Source: Tubiluchus corallicola (lineage: Eukaryota; Priapulida; Priapulimorpha; Priapulimorphida; Tubiluchidae). From it: DNA of 64,000 bases. Shown here one piece after another: positions 37,770 to 51,400 of this stretch. The notes beneath the pieces were generated by a model. It was not told the origin of the DNA, did not search any database, and saw only the letters and a list, made by a program, of their open reading frames with translations. Both the position numbers and the translations under genes were made by a program. The stretch is taken from positions 48,501 to 112,500 of the forward strand of contig JAQGDQ010000209.1 in NCBI GenBank assembly GCA_030141605.1. The letters run 5' to 3'. Position 1 is the stretch's first letter. Each line of letters begins with the position of its first letter.

Positions 37770-39337
37770 TTAAGTGCCCAGAAGCAATTTTTATTAGAAT
37801 GCAGTTAGTTTTTGCTAGTTTGTATGATAACATAATGAACACGATGAATTTTGAAATATTGTGGGCGGAGCTACAGTAAAGGCGAAGCAACTTGGGATTT
37901 AGAACATCATGAAATTGAAATTCACAAATTACCATAGTATGCATTTCAGTGGTAGGCTTATTCAATGTTGCGGTGTATTAGACTATTGGAGTAAGGGCGT
38001 GCAATATTCAACGTTTATTTCTTTTCTGTTGAAACAAATTTAACACACTATTGTCTTAAAAACAGATCCGATGTATGATAAATGATTTTTACAAATGCAT
38101 TGCAGTATGCCTTTACTATAAAAGTCAATCGTGTTGTACTAGAAACTGGCCAATTATTGCCACCGCAGAATACAAAACTGCCGTTAAAAGGAAAGGGGTG
38201 GCCTTATCAGTTTCTGGCCTTAACATGTAGTGGCAGCACCTATGTGAATTTACCTGTAATTCTACCTGCGAAGTTGCAAATTAGGTTGAGCCTCACTAAA
38301 CACGCTTATGTAAACGTTAAATAACGTTTAGATAATTTATCAAGTAATAATTTGTAGCCTCTCTGCCAGATTTGCTGTAAACCAGTATGACGTTCCTAGG
38401 ATGTATTAAGATGTTATAGTCGCACGATAGATCATTATACATTTGTAAGCAGTGAAAGTAGTCAAATTTATTATTTCCATTTTTTTATATACAGAAATAA
38501 ATATATTTGAGAACACCATATGCTATGAAGGGGATTATTTTCGTGTTCTCGTCACAGGCAAAAAGGAAATAGAAGAGGAGACAAGAGCCAATTTGTTTTA
38601 TCAAATCATTCCCAGTTAATTTCAGTAAGCCACCGTGACAACTAAAATAATGTTGCTAGCTGCTCTATTCTTTCTACAAGAATGACTAAGCAGTCAACTG
38701 ATGGCAATAACGGCTGTTAAATTGCTTAAAGAGGTTGAGTGTGTTTTGGCAAAGATTTAGGTTTTTATATTAACAATGATGTCTTAATGACATTCCACAA
38801 TCGAAAAAATTCTGCCTTTACTATTAACGTAATTAGTTAATTAACAAATTAAAGCACGTTGGTTATCATAACATGAATTATACACCCAAGGAGCTAACGA
38901 CTTCTGGTTAACGTGGAAAGAAAGATGTGAAAAAATCGTTCTTTAGCCAAATTTGGAATCGCAAGGAAAACGCCCTTCCTACCTGAGCTAAAAGGAATAG
39001 AAAGGTAACCCTTACAAGATTTTAATGTCACAAACATCTTTTTCAAGACTTTCATTCATGGCTAGGCCTTGGAACTTAGATAGAGAGGAGAGAAAGAGGG
39101 CGAGGAAGAAGATTATTAATTATTGTTCCTTTCACTTCTTCCTTTCTATACCAATCGTAGAAGTTACGTGAGAGAAAATTCGTGTTATTTATGACTATGC
39201 ATGTAGTAGGCAGTAATGACACGAACAGCCTTTGCTTGGAGAATTCAAACCGTTAGTAAGTTATGTCCTGTACCTTTTGTATATTTTAGTTACAAAGGCA
39301 TCAATCTCAAATTTTTTTCAGAAAAAAATAATGGAAA
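37770..39337. other. Intergenic, probably with the sulfotransferase 3' UTR
   Basis: No gene seen. The part nearest 39338 should be the 3' UTR of the minus-strand sulfotransferase. TTTATT (AATAAA on the minus strand) near 38467 is a possible poly(A) signal. Confidence 0.4.
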
Positions 39338-40342
39338 TTAATAACAATTGTAATCAAACAGTGCCATGTCCTCGCTGAAACGTTGACACAATTTTTCAGT
39401 GGTGTTTCTAGGAACTGAGCGAAAATACTTTTGATACTCAACCTTGGGCCTTCGATTCCTAGGCCAGGTTACAAGTTTGGTGACATTTAGTTCATTCAGG
39501 ATATAACTCGCATCGTCATCCATTGTTTCGTACTTTCCTATAAAATCATAATCTATGGCACAAGGATTGCACAAAGTAACGTAGGGTTCCCAATGTTCGA
39601 AGATGTGGCGAGCCTGGTAACGTTTTCCCGTGAAAGGTGGCATGTAAGAACTTGGATCCAACAGAAAAAGAAAAAATTCTGAAAGTTTTTTCATGTCTAC
39701 GATTCGATTTCGTTCGGTTTCAACTCTTTGGCGATATTCCTTTGATCCCCGAAGGTAGTTTTTCGTTAAGAAGTACAAGCTGTCCTCTTCTGTTCGATTG
39801 ATTTTGTCGCGATATGCTGAGACAACTCTGTCTAGAGGATGACGAACGAACAGGAATTTGTAGTAATTCTGCAATCTGTACTGCCTCTGAGATTCTGAAT
39901 AAATACCCAGATTATACTCGTTTTGTATGAAGTGAACTCTCTGATTGGGATATAATTCGCCGTCTTGTTGTATTTTCGTTAGTACAGATTTCCAAGCGGT
40001 CGTGGCGACCTTTGGAATGTGGCAGTACATGAATTTAAATTTCTCGTTGACCAAGATGAACTTTAAGTTGTTTTCGGTTATAGAGGAACCTTTCATAGTT
40101 TTACAGACATCACTGATACGCTGCAGTCTTTCCCGATAAACTTCTGTTGATTTGGCGTTGAAAACAGGCACACTACTTGCCTCATTAACTTCGCCTTTGG
40201 ACAGGTTCTCGAGTTCAATTCCATTTGATTTCTTTAAAAGTAGATTTTTTGACATGACAGTGAGAAAGAGGAAACCGGCAGCTCCCGCTATGGCAAGAAG
40301 TGTACATAGTTTACGTCCTAGATTTTTCTCGCAACGACGCAT
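39338..40342 (-). CDS. Golgi carbohydrate sulfotransferase, HNK-1/chondroitin family, 334 aa
   Basis: A single uninterrupted exon. The open frame extends eight codons further to a TTG, but TAA lies directly before it, so the first ATG at 40342 is the start. It transfers sulfate from PAPS to sugar hydroxyls on glycans in the Golgi lumen. Type II topology: short basic N-terminus, membrane helix about 12-30, stem, catalytic domain. The 5'-phosphosulfate loop is CHIPKVATTAWK (107-118) and the 3'-phosphate site is RHPLDRVVSAYR (167-178). The family's C-terminal PC-x-x-DYDFIGKYE block is at 260-272. There are N-glycosylation sequons at 182, 286 and 313. The length is usual for the CHST8-14 (Sulfotransfer_2) group. 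Which sugar it sulfates (HNK-1 glucuronate, chondroitin or dermatan GalNAc) cannot be told from the sequence. Confidence 0.92.
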   Translation of the reverse strand: MRRCEKNLGRKLCTLLAIAGAAGFLFLTVMSKNLLLKKSNGIELENLSKGEVNEASSVPVFNAKSTEVYRERLQRISDVCKTMKGSSITENNLKFILVNEKFKFMYCHIPKVATTAWKSVLTKIQQDGELYPNQRVHFIQNEYNLGIYSESQRQYRLQNYYKFLFVRHPLDRVVSAYRDKINRTEEDSLYFLTKNYLRGSKEYRQRVETERNRIVDMKKLSEFFLFLLDPSSYMPPFTGKRYQARHIFEHWEPYVTLCNPCAIDYDFIGKYETMDDDASYILNELNVTKLVTWPRNRRPKVEYQKYFRSVPRNTTEKLCQRFSEDMALFDYNCY

Positions 40343-40469
40343 TGCTCGTCGATTAGCTTGCTTCAATTAATAGATTTAATACGAATTACATGAAATAATC
40401 CCATGAGATACATGCTATATTTTAATTGCTGTTCTTGTTTTTCTTTTTCTCATCTTACCATTTTCAACC
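40343..40469 (-). other. 5' UTR exon segment of the sulfotransferase
   Basis: On the minus strand an acceptor (CTTTAATTTCTTGCAG) ends at 40470, with no in-frame start between it and the CDS. This suggests an upstream non-coding exon that I could not locate. Confidence 0.4.
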
Positions 40470-41133
40470 CTGCAAGAAATTAAAGAGTTGGCTTTAAGCA
40501 ATTAAATTAAGGGCATTTAACGCAGAGAACAAAATTAAACATTTGTTAGTTAAAATGATCGATTAGCTATTACATAATAATTAATTTAAAGATAACTGTT
40601 GCAATAAGACATATACACATACTCGTAAAAATGTTTTTATTTATTTTCTAGCAATTTCTGTATCTTTACGCGGCATCTAGTGAAAATAAATGACATAAAT
40701 GCAGTTGATAATATCTAGGGCTGTCTAAATTGCATTTAATCTGTCTTTGCTCAGCTGAAACTTTTTGATATTAATTTAAAACGATTATGACCAAATTTAG
40801 TTAATAGCTGATTCAATAGTTTGTAGTCTGAATTGAACACCTTTTGTAGCTTGAGTCAGTCTTGAAAAGATATACATATAATATGTACACATAAGAGAAT
40901 TTGTAAACAGATAATCAACAAAATAAGAGAATTGAAAATTATAAAAAAGTGTTCGAAATATTATCGTTGTAAAGGCAAATTGAGCATTATCTTGAAAAAA
41001 AGTAACGTTGGGTCCAGAGATGAAATATCTGTCCTAAAGCTCATAGCACACCTAAGCTGTACCAAAGCTTATAGTATATTCGAGTAAATGCAGTCACCAC
41101 TGGAATGGGACAGAGGAATTGTTTATATCATCG

Positions 41134-41205
41134 CCATCGTCACTACCACCACCACTTTCATCATTGTCTTCATCGTGATTATCAGCAGCATCATCATCTT
41201 CATTA
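41134..41205. repeat. Imperfect CAT/CAC trinucleotide tract
   Basis: Runs of CAT, CAC and ATC triplets (ACCACCACCAC, CATCATCATC) give the only order in this stretch. Confidence 0.7.
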
Positions 41206-41399
41206 TCTTAAGCTCGTTATAAAAAGTGCATTTTCCTATCAATTCCCGCCAATTTAATAACAAAAAAACTGCTATTACTTTACTCTCATAATGTTTTTTG
41301 AATGTTGAAAAATAAAACTCACGCTCAAAAAATGGAAAAATTTCGTGATGCACAGAAAACAAATTATCTAGAAGGCAAATTTATTTCGCTTATAGTTAA

Positions 41400-44300
41400 A
41401 TAGTGAACCTAGCACTAAAAGACTACCTAAAAATTATTACTGTTTAATAATTATAATAATAATTTGATGAATTTTATAATAAAGTATCGCAAGTTCTACA
41501 AGTAGTTCATCTTGTGGCTTGTCAAAATAGCCTGGGCAAGCTGAATTTCTTACCACTATCATAATTATGGGGCTCGCGGGTCAAATATTGGCGTCAGCGC
41601 CTATTAACTGGTCAGCGTACATAGGTGTACTGGAGCAACAAGAATTAGTTTAAGGCAACTTTTAATATGTATAATTGAACGCTTATTAATTTTTTACGAA
41701 TTCATGGATTTAGAAAATTAAGCTCATTATTACAAAAAATTTCACTGATCGTCCAATGTAAATGCCATATATTTAAATAGCTATAAACGGTTCTGATGAA
41801 CATCGTACGAAAGTTGTCCGAACTATATAAGATAACTTAAAAAAATTGATTTGGCGCGCGTAAATTGTCAAATTTGACCATACCTGCATTTGTTTCGCCT
41901 CACACGTTGAATCATGTATTAAACATGCGCCTCTTCATGAAAAATAAAAGATAGATCATAAAGTTTGCGCAATTTATTGAAACACTCCAAAAACCGCGTG
42001 GACTGACAACCTATCGAATTGGCTCACTGTGAGCGCGGAGACAGTCTGTCAAAGTCGACGAAAGTAAACGTTATGTTAAAATGGGGCACAATATAGATGC
42101 TACAAATACCCTGCAGACACTCATCCGCAACCTGACAGATACCTGATTCAAATCCATTACCCTGCTTAATTCTGCAGCCCCTCCGAAACTAGAATCAGCT
42201 GAGATTGGTAAGTACCATTTTAAATCAATTTAGATGTGTTCTTATTTTAATTTTGGGTCAGGTGGTATGGTCTTGTAACCTACAGCTTTGGGACTTGTGA
42301 TCATTCATAAGCCAATTGTTGAAAACAGGACGGATATAAGCTGTGTAGTTAGTCTAAAAGGATGTCTTAAAACCCGAATTTAAACTTTCTAAAGGTTACA
42401 GCCCATTTCCACTAATCAGAAAGTTTGGGACTCCTGCTTTTTTCTGAATTCGATCTAGTGTTAGCACGTTTATAGCTTTTTCGTGGGCAATTGGTCACAG
42501 AAGACACATAGGCCGATGATGGGAAAACGAATCACTTAAGCAAAGACAAACGCTGCTGATGTTGTGTCTGAATAAAAGCCATGTATTTGCTTAAGTGGGT
42601 ACTGGCTGTTTTTATTTTAAGAAGGGATAGAGTATTTTTCATTACTCGGTATTGTTTGATTAACGTGAATTTTATGTCGTGTAGTGCACTGTAGGCGAAG
42701 ACTTATTCTGTAAAATAGCTTTAACTCTGTGAGCAAGGTTTTGAGTTCTATATCATACTTTCAGACTTGTGCATGATCTTTCTGCTTGCTGATGGAGCGT
42801 TTGAGATTTACAGCATGCACTTTGCCGCTAAAGTTTTCATGTTTTAAACAAACCTTAAACAATCCTAAGATTTTGTGTTTTACAAACTGCGAACTTTTAC
42901 ATTTGTGCACGGAGTTTTGTGTCATATAACATCAGCATACCTCGTGCATAAGATTTAGTGTGTTTCAAGTTGTGGAAGGAGTTTTGTTTAATCTCACTAA
43001 TAATGGACAAAACTTTCATGCTTTTTAAGCATACATTAGACCCATTACACGAGCTCCTGGGAGTTTTGGGATGTGCCATTGAAACTCATGGACATATCTT
43101 TTGTGTTTTTAGTCCGCAATAGAACAAAGGAATTGAGCTTTTCCATATTTCGCAACGTACAATGATTGAATTCCTGAATGGTGACGGAGTGTATTTGGCT
43201 ACAGTGCCAACCAGTTTTCGTTGGGTCTGTTCATTAGACTTATGTTAAGGCTTTATTTGTTTTACTGGTTTCGGTTATTGTTCTCGCTAGATTAATGGAG
43301 GTCGTACTCGTTTTCGAACCTTGCCAAGACACACCTGGTAGTCGAGTGTCTCATATGACAGGATTATCAGCATAGGTCTGGTGTCACTCAGTACTACTGG
43401 ACTTTGCCATTATGTGCTTGATTCTGATTTAGAGTGTTCTGATCTGTACAAAACACTTTAAAATTAGAGTGTATATAAACAAAGCAGGAACTGAGTTTAT
43501 GATTTCGTACCAATTTTCAAGAAAAAACATTTCGCCAAATCATTCAAACTAATGTCTAAACGATTACAATTTAATTTCATACAGTACCAAAAACAGCAAC
43601 ATTATAAGGTTTACAATTAAATTATATAAGAAAACTTCTAATGTTGCAAAGTTGCACCAATTTCAGTTTTTTTTGTAATAAATTTAAAAATACTACATGA
43701 ACTACTAGCAAGCGTTATTTTACAGCATATACCTGACTACATCGACAGATAGAAAATAACGCGTTGTATTTTATTCATACATCATCTTATTATACAGTAT
43801 TGGTTCAAAACTGATTTTTAAATTTAAAAACAAACATCACAGAATATTGCTAACATTACAAAAACCTACATAAATAGTGAACAAAATGTTATATTCGCAA
43901 TATATATATAATACAGTGACAAAGTGCCTGACTAGTGGCATTTCCGAGTCTTAAGTGAAAAGTACAAAAATTCGCTTATTTACAACGATATCAAATGCAT
44001 GAACATTTCTTTGGTCAGTTGTTAACAAAGCGCATAATACTTGCCTTCACATAACTTTATAACGACGAAAACTTATTGTATGCTCAGATAATTTGCATAA
44101 TTTGTAATCTTAGAAAATATTAGATTTTTAAACATATTATTCACGAAAACAGTTAAAGCCAATATTTCATAGCACCCGAATATCGTGACATTTCATAGCA
44201 AATTTCTGACAGTAGTAAACGAACAAAAATATTCGTAATTGCACATATGTATATATAAACTGCAATATATTTATGCAGTTCCTTGCTTTCTCGTATTCAA

Positions 44301-45263
44301 TATTATAGCCTAATGCCAAAAAGCTGCTACATATTATTTTGCGTCATTACCATTTGAACTTATAATAACCTAAAACGATTAAATTGTCAAACTGCAATTG
44401 CTACAATTTAGAGTTAACTGAATCTTGCATCATTTTGCAATATTATTGGCGAATGTGCCGGTCTTACTAAATGTGACAGTAAGCAAAATGTAGCTGTACA
44501 AAAAAGATGAAATTTCCTTTTAACTCGTGTCTACATGATAACTATTTAAAAGATTTAAAATGAAATTCTATGCGTACGCATGGCAATTAACCCACGCACC
44601 GTTTGATTTGTAAATTTGTGCTGTGCAATAATGATATTAAAAATTGAACAAGTTTCATAATTTAGTACTTAGTATATTGATATAGTTGAACGCAGTTTAA
44701 AAAGCAGTTTTGAGGAAGTTTTGTTAGAAAAACGAAGTCATACGAAAAACGTTTTCTACCAAGTCGATTTTAATATGATTATTCTATACACAATTCATAC
44801 AAAAGTGGATGTACTATAAAAGTCAACTACGTATTTGATTTGAAATAAAGCAAATGGGTTTGAATTAACTGAATTATTTTTTGCCTAATTGTTATTATGT
44901 TCATCGCAAAATGGTAAAAAAATTATTATACAAACGTAACTATTTTAATATCAGAACACTAGTAAAAAAGTTTTTTGTGTTTGTATCATTCTATTCTTTT
45001 TTGCCATCATTAGACCGCTGCCCATGTATAAAGTTACAGCATAAGCTATTAAAATTTATAAAGATTTGAAGCATTTTTCGCTTCTCTGTAGCATTGCGAA
45101 ATAAAGACAAAAACAGAATATCAACCACTGACAACTTTTGTATAGTCTTTGTGGTACTTGTCGGTAACACATTCACTATGTGAGCAGTCACATATACTAG
45201 ATGTATAGAAAACGAGAGAATTGTACTGTACAGTGTTCTTATAATGACAAATGGGAACCTCTT
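41400..45263. other. Intergenic and probable 3' UTR of gene 4
   Basis: No coding gene seen. 43480-45263 is very AT-rich and lies downstream (minus strand) of the gene 4 stop at 45264, so much of it may be 3' UTR. Several TTTATT (minus-strand AATAAA) hexamers exist and none stands out. Confidence 0.35.
42010..42209 (+). other. Candidate non-coding first exon, uncertain
   Basis: Moderately GC-rich sequence with a strong donor (GAGATTG|GTAAGTACC, break after 42209) on the + strand. Upstream ATGs run into early stops. No partner acceptor or coding exon is evident, so this is only a possibility. Confidence 0.15.
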
Positions 45264-45346
45264 TCACGAAAGGAACACCATAAAAAGAGAACAGAGAAGG
45301 ATGGACGTAGATATCAAATGTTGAGCACCACTGTTAAACCCCGCAA
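45264..45346 (-). CDS. Gene 4 terminal exon: GPI-anchor signal
   Basis: Acceptor TTTTCTATTTTCAG, entry phase 1, stop TGA at 45266-45264. Encodes 26 residues, small and polar first (AGFNSGA), then hydrophobic. The phase fits exon e exactly. Its assignment rests on splice quality, phase and the classical GPI layout; an unseen exon could lie between. Confidence 0.65.
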
Positions 45347-48300
45347 CTGAAAATAGAAAATAAAACATATAGTCACGTATATCAATGTTTAGTCAGTCCT
45401 TCCTACTTCCTTCCTATAATGAAAAAAGCTCATTATATTTGTTTATTTAAAATTTATTTCGTACGTCTAAAAATACATAGCATTATAAAAATATAAACTC
45501 TCGGTTATTTAGATATATATACGTACGCACCCAGATACAATACATAAATAGCCGAGACAGATCATTAAAATACACAATACATACAGGAATACACAGAATA
45601 AAAATTACATGCTTAAAAATTAAAGATGTTAATTGCATAATGAAAATGTAATTTGTACAAGTAGGTCCATATATTATTTGCATATTCAAGGCTTACACAT
45701 CAACTATTCAGATGAATGAAAATTTCTTCTGAATTATTTTATGGTTTTGTGCTTGAAGTTTCTGCAAGTATTTGGCCTCTTTTTTGCCGAAGTCAGTGCG
45801 TACTAGCACGTCCAAAAACAGGGGGTTGTAACATCAATGCGTGACAGGCCACGGCCGAATGAACAGGTGCGAGGGCTTTCTGTGAAGGGCGTGTGCGAAA
45901 CATTTGAAGGTGGTTGAATGGCGCTCCCGGATCTACCGGAGCAGTGGCTCATCTTAAAACAAACCAAGCTCCGTTCAGTGTGCCGAAGTACTTAAAAAAG
46001 AAGTTGTTACCACAGGAGTACACTGTAGTTACCAAGGTTTTCACTGTGGCGCTTACACTGCAGCACCAGGAGTTATTTATCTCCTAGTCACTTTTCCGCG
46101 CAAATTATTATCTGGAGATGCGGAACTCAGGCGCAGAAGTACGTAGAAATGAATACCGGCAAAACAAAAAGGGGAAGAAAAGGCAATTTTAAAGTATGTC
46201 ATTAAAAACTTTCCATACAAAGTTTGACTGCTTTTGCATTACGTTTACCTCTTTGAACGATTTATGTAATTGGAAAAGAAAATTCGTAGTAATTTAAAAT
46301 GTTCGCGCCAATTGGTAAATTTGCTGATAAAATTAAGTAATTCCTACTTTTGCTTAATTAGCGAAGTGCGCGCTACGGCTTCCCTGACTATTTTTTCATA
46401 CTTCATACAGTGCTATCTAATCTGGTTTCAAACGACCTAAGGAACGGTTTCAAAATAGCTGCGCCTAAAGGTTATCACGGAAGTTTAAATTTCAAGTTTT
46501 ATACAGAGTTGCTGTTAACGCAAACTCTGTATGCAACAAGATAGCATGTAGGTCATACAAAATTATAAAACGAATTTTTTTGAGTTTTTCTTTTTTCTAT
46601 GAAGAGTTTTTTGCGCTTTACAGAGGAAGGATTATAAGGAGATTTTCGTCTTAACCATTTGGTGATAGTGTTTGATTGTATATTCCTTAAATGAGACATG
46701 GTGAAGCGTGGTTTATTTGAATGCATTTTTAATTTTACCATTTTGACAAAAACTATAGCGCTAACGTAGTCGGAACACCAATAGCGATAGACAGTGCCTG
46801 TTCGTTAACGCGTGCAAAACTTTGTCAATTTTCTTGTGAAAATTTCAAGTTACTGAACACTAAGTTAACAGCAGTCAGGTATACATTTCCATTTGTATTC
46901 ATCAACATGTCATGCATACAACCATTATATACTTTAATTTGATTAATAAATCCTAATACCCACTGCATTAGCAATTTACTCCCAGAGGAACTGCAAAATT
47001 ATGTGCAATAAATCCCATTGATATTTGTAACAGCCTAATTAGCGACAATATGCAGTTAAGCTAGGTAGCTGGGCGTGTTGGCTTACCAAGTATAACATAC
47101 TAGTCTAATTAGTAGCATAGAATATACTGATACGCCTAATAAAATTTATGGCTTCGTGGGGTCATGGAGAGCAACAGCGCAAGAGAGATACTGCAGGTGT
47201 ATAAATGAGCACAACAAATTAAGATTACCGTTTCTGAGCGAGTTTCAGCAAAAACAAGCAAAAACAGTTTTTTAGTAGTAGCATATATTTAGTGATGTGC
47301 ACCTTTATACTGTAATTTTGTAAAATATTGTTGGATGCTGGATATTGGAGAATCTTGTCATATGAGGCGAAAACAGGGCCGGTTCTACTACTAGCCAAAC
47401 CAGGCAGTTGCCTAGAGCGTCAAATTTCCGGGGGCGCCAAATTTTGCAAAAAATTCTTTAATTTTTAAGTTTCACATAAGTAATAACATAATGTACGTCT
47501 TGCTTAAAAGTGCACAACATTTTAATTAAATGAAAAAACTCGTATTTGCGTTATTTTCGTATCTAGATAAAAAACCTATAAGAATCGAAACCTTCAGGAT
47601 TATTATATGGGAAACAAAAGGTAAAAGATATGGCGGACATTCAACAGCAAAAAGATTCGCTAATGAGGTATTTGCAACCAGACCAGATGATGAAACCAGT
47701 GAAATGGATATACGTGAAAAAGAGGAATCAATACTATAAAAATTTCCTAATAATTTCACAGAGTGAAATTCCATCCAAGAGTATGACAAGAGTGTGCAGC
47801 AAAAGTTATAGAAATTTTGATTGCTTCTGAAGACCCATGACGTACAATTGGGCCATAAATCCAATTTCAAATGAAATCAACACAAGCTGTATATAGATAA
47901 TTAACTACGGTTAATTGGTGCACTTTACTACTAACCCTAAGGCACAAGTACCATTATACTTTATTATATACTGCAAAAATTCAATTTTGTTGGTGAGGTG
48001 CATGAAGACAATGGGGAAGGGGTTGACCGTTGAGAAGGAGGCGCTAAAACGATTTTTGCAGAGGGCGTCCAGCTATCTAGAACCGGCCCAGACCTAGAGA
48101 TTGGGACTGTAGTGTATAGCTGCTGAGTACTAATGACGTCATCAATGTGGCTAGTTTGTATAGGCTACAATGCCGGGAATACTTTATACGGCTGCATTGA
48201 ATTGGTAAATTAGCTAAAATGGGAGTGTTACGCCATAATGTACTGTAATTGTGCAAACATTACCGTAATAGAGCAGTACTGTAAATAGAAACAGAACTGT

Positions 48301-48379
48301 AAATTTCTTTAGTTCAATAGTGGACGTTTTGGATAGAACTATAAATTATGCCTTTAGAGTTTCTTCAACAAAGCGTATA

Positions 48380-48417
<38 letters not shown>

Positions 48418-48449
48418 GAGTGCACAATTTACATATATCACATATATAG

Positions 48450-48485
<36 letters not shown>

Positions 48486-51400
48486 CTATATATATGAATA
48501 TATGGTATATGTAAATTGTGCAGTCTTTATTTGCCATTTTAATTGCCATAACAAATAATGATTATAAACATTTTACAATGTATCATATAATTCAGTGTGC
48601 CTATCTAAGGTCTCACACTGCTAGTTGGCAAGTGGTCGAAAAATCACAGTCTCGGGAACACCGCAAAATATAATCTAGTTAAAACTAGGAAAGTACGCCG
48701 CAACTCTGCACGTTACTTCTGCAACGTCACATAGTTTTCAACAAAACTGGTTATAAATCATAGGAAGCCAGCTAAGAAACTTAATGCTCTGTTCAGTGGC
48801 GCTCCAGAGTGGTTGAAAACATCGGTCCACGTCCATAATTTAGCGCGTAATTGCTATCAATTCTGGCGGCATTAAAAATAAATTACATTTCGACGTTCGC
48901 GTCCACGCGGCTCGCGTCGTAAAAACGTGCGGAAAGTCTTGTTTGAGCAAATTTACAAGCGTAAATATGTCGAGGGATAACACACAATTGCAAATGCAAG
49001 AAATTTGGGAAATTGCAATAATGCGTATTTTTAGAAAATGCGCCATAAATCGAGTTAGAGGGAAAACAGTAAAATACGAATGACAAATTACAGAAATCGC
49101 AATCGCTTTGCGGCCGGATAAAATGAGGATGAATGATGCTACAGGTTGTCACGAAAAAAAAACGCGATTCACAAATACGAGCGCTGCTTTCTGCGAATTT
49201 TTTCCATTGCCCTGACGGCTACAAAAATTGATACTCATTTCTCAATGCGTCGATTTTTCATCCATTAGCAAAGTTCTGTTCTGTGAGTTTCATCACGTTC
49301 AAACGCTAACAGAATCAAGGAAAACGAAATTAAGTCGTATTGTGTGACGAGAGACGATCTAACTTTAACTGTCTGGTAATTAATGAGAAAATCTAATTCT
49401 GTCCCAATAAATCCCCGTAAATTGCGTTACTGCTCGGACGTCTCCTCTCGTGGCAATTGCAAACTTCTGACAATCATGCTTCGTTTCAAAAGCATTTGTA
49501 CTTAATCGTAGTTTTGTTAAGTGCGAACATTTTCTAAAGTATTCGCGATACAACATACAACGCAATGGTTCAGCACTGCCAGGAATTATTGGAATTCCAG
49601 ACACGAACTAATATAATTGTGGCTTTGATTTGATGGGTTATCCAGGAATATAAATCAAGTAGGGTATGACTGAAAGAAAGTGGGAATGAACACGGTAAAA
49701 TTATTCAGCGTAATTCAAAAATACAGCTTTGTTCTTCCAGACATTTACATATATATCAAATTAACAAGTAAAAAACTGAATTGGTATATCATTATATACG
49801 CATGTATGTAATGCGTGTATCCGCATTCATGTATGTATGTCTATTCTGGACTTCGGCTGCATTCGTGTTTATAATGAGAACAGATACTATTTACAAGCAG
49901 AAAAATAACAGTGCTGTAGGAAAATCCTATTTCAGCGTATGCATGCAAACTTCACCAAAGGTTAAGGCCTCATATATAGTATGACTGACTTTCTGACCGC
50001 AGCTAAAAGGAAAAATATAGCATATTTAAATTAACATATACTCTTATTTACTTTTTTGAAATATTCAAGTTTTGTTAATCCAGTAGAACCTAGCAATTTT
50101 CCACATCTGTTTACGCAATTACCTTAAGTTCGTCACGCGCAAAAATTATACATTTATAAAAATGAGTGCTATTTTTTATTTTAGGCAACTTGAGGTTGCA
50201 CTTTTGTTGCGTTTTTATTATAAAATTTAAAATGCTTGTGCTTGTCCTTTAATCATCACACTACATAAAAATTATCCTTTTGTTGCCACAGTCTGTATAC
50301 GTGCGATATATGAATCCGCTACTAACTAAACGTCCTATTCACATTAGTAAATGGCGGGAATTTTTAGAAAGTGATTACCTAATTCCATTTTATAATTTTT
50401 CTTTGTTTTTTATATAGATTTCCTTTTTTCTCGTCTACCCTTTCGTTTATTATCCCTTAATTTTTCTAACCGCCACTCTTTATCTCTTCATTCATTATCT
50501 ATCCGTAAGGATGCAACCACAATTTTAAGGCTACTTCGTGGCACCATTCTGCCATAAAACAACAGTAGGATGTAACATTTTTATTTGAAATTTGAGTATT
50601 ATTTTGACAATTTCTCTTATTTTTAGGAACTGCAGCATTATGATTGTCGGGTGAATAAATGAAAATCTATATTCTAAATCCATATTTTGCATAAATTGCG
50701 CTAAAAAGATAACGGATTCTGTGGTAAAATTAGTGTCATGCCAGTGAGCGCACTTCCGAAAGTGACCTTAAACACGGAGAAGGTCACGGGGTGTTATAGT
50801 GATGACATTTTGACACTTTGTAATTAATCACAGACACACATAAACAGCTTTACTGTCAAATGTGTAAAGGTAACTTACAAATTATTAGTACCTGCTGTGA
50901 AACGACCACACATTACTGAAATTTTTAATAATTATTGGAAAACATCGTCTCATCTTTACTCTTTGGTGGGAAGCAAAGATAAGAAGCACTTTGCCTGTTA
51001 TCATTATTTTATTCAAACATCGAAGCGTTATCATCACCTAAATTTGATAAGAATACAAGATTGATAATTATTATCCGTTATCACGTTTCTCCACCCCCAC
51101 CCCCCTAGAGAGTAGGTGACAGTCTACTTTGGGTTTCACTTATTAGGCAAACTCCAGTTTATAGTATGAATGGACCATTAGGGGACTATCTGCACACGTA
51201 ATGACCTGAGCTTTAATGCATTCATTAACATTGCGAATGGAATCACATACCTGTCTTACTTAACATTAGGCCAGTTATTTCAGTGGCGTGTTATTGCCTG
51301 CTAAATAAAATTATGCTTGCTTGATCGATTTGTCGCTTGGTTTTAAATGAACGGTTGGGTGGTTGATAGGTTGCTGAGTGAGTAATTGGTTGACGGCCTG

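Noticed and set aside
40343-40366. Eight-codon N-terminal extension of the sulfotransferase
   Set aside because: It begins with TTG directly after an in-frame stop; the first ATG is at 40342.
45920-46070. 49-codon minus-strand frame in a GC-richer patch
   Set aside because: No domain or splice partner fitting gene 4 phases; may be part of a repeat.
50620-50780. Open minus-strand stretch after a weak acceptor, considered as a further gene 4 exon
   Set aside because: The translation has no Ig or anchor features and the terminal exon at 45346 fits better.
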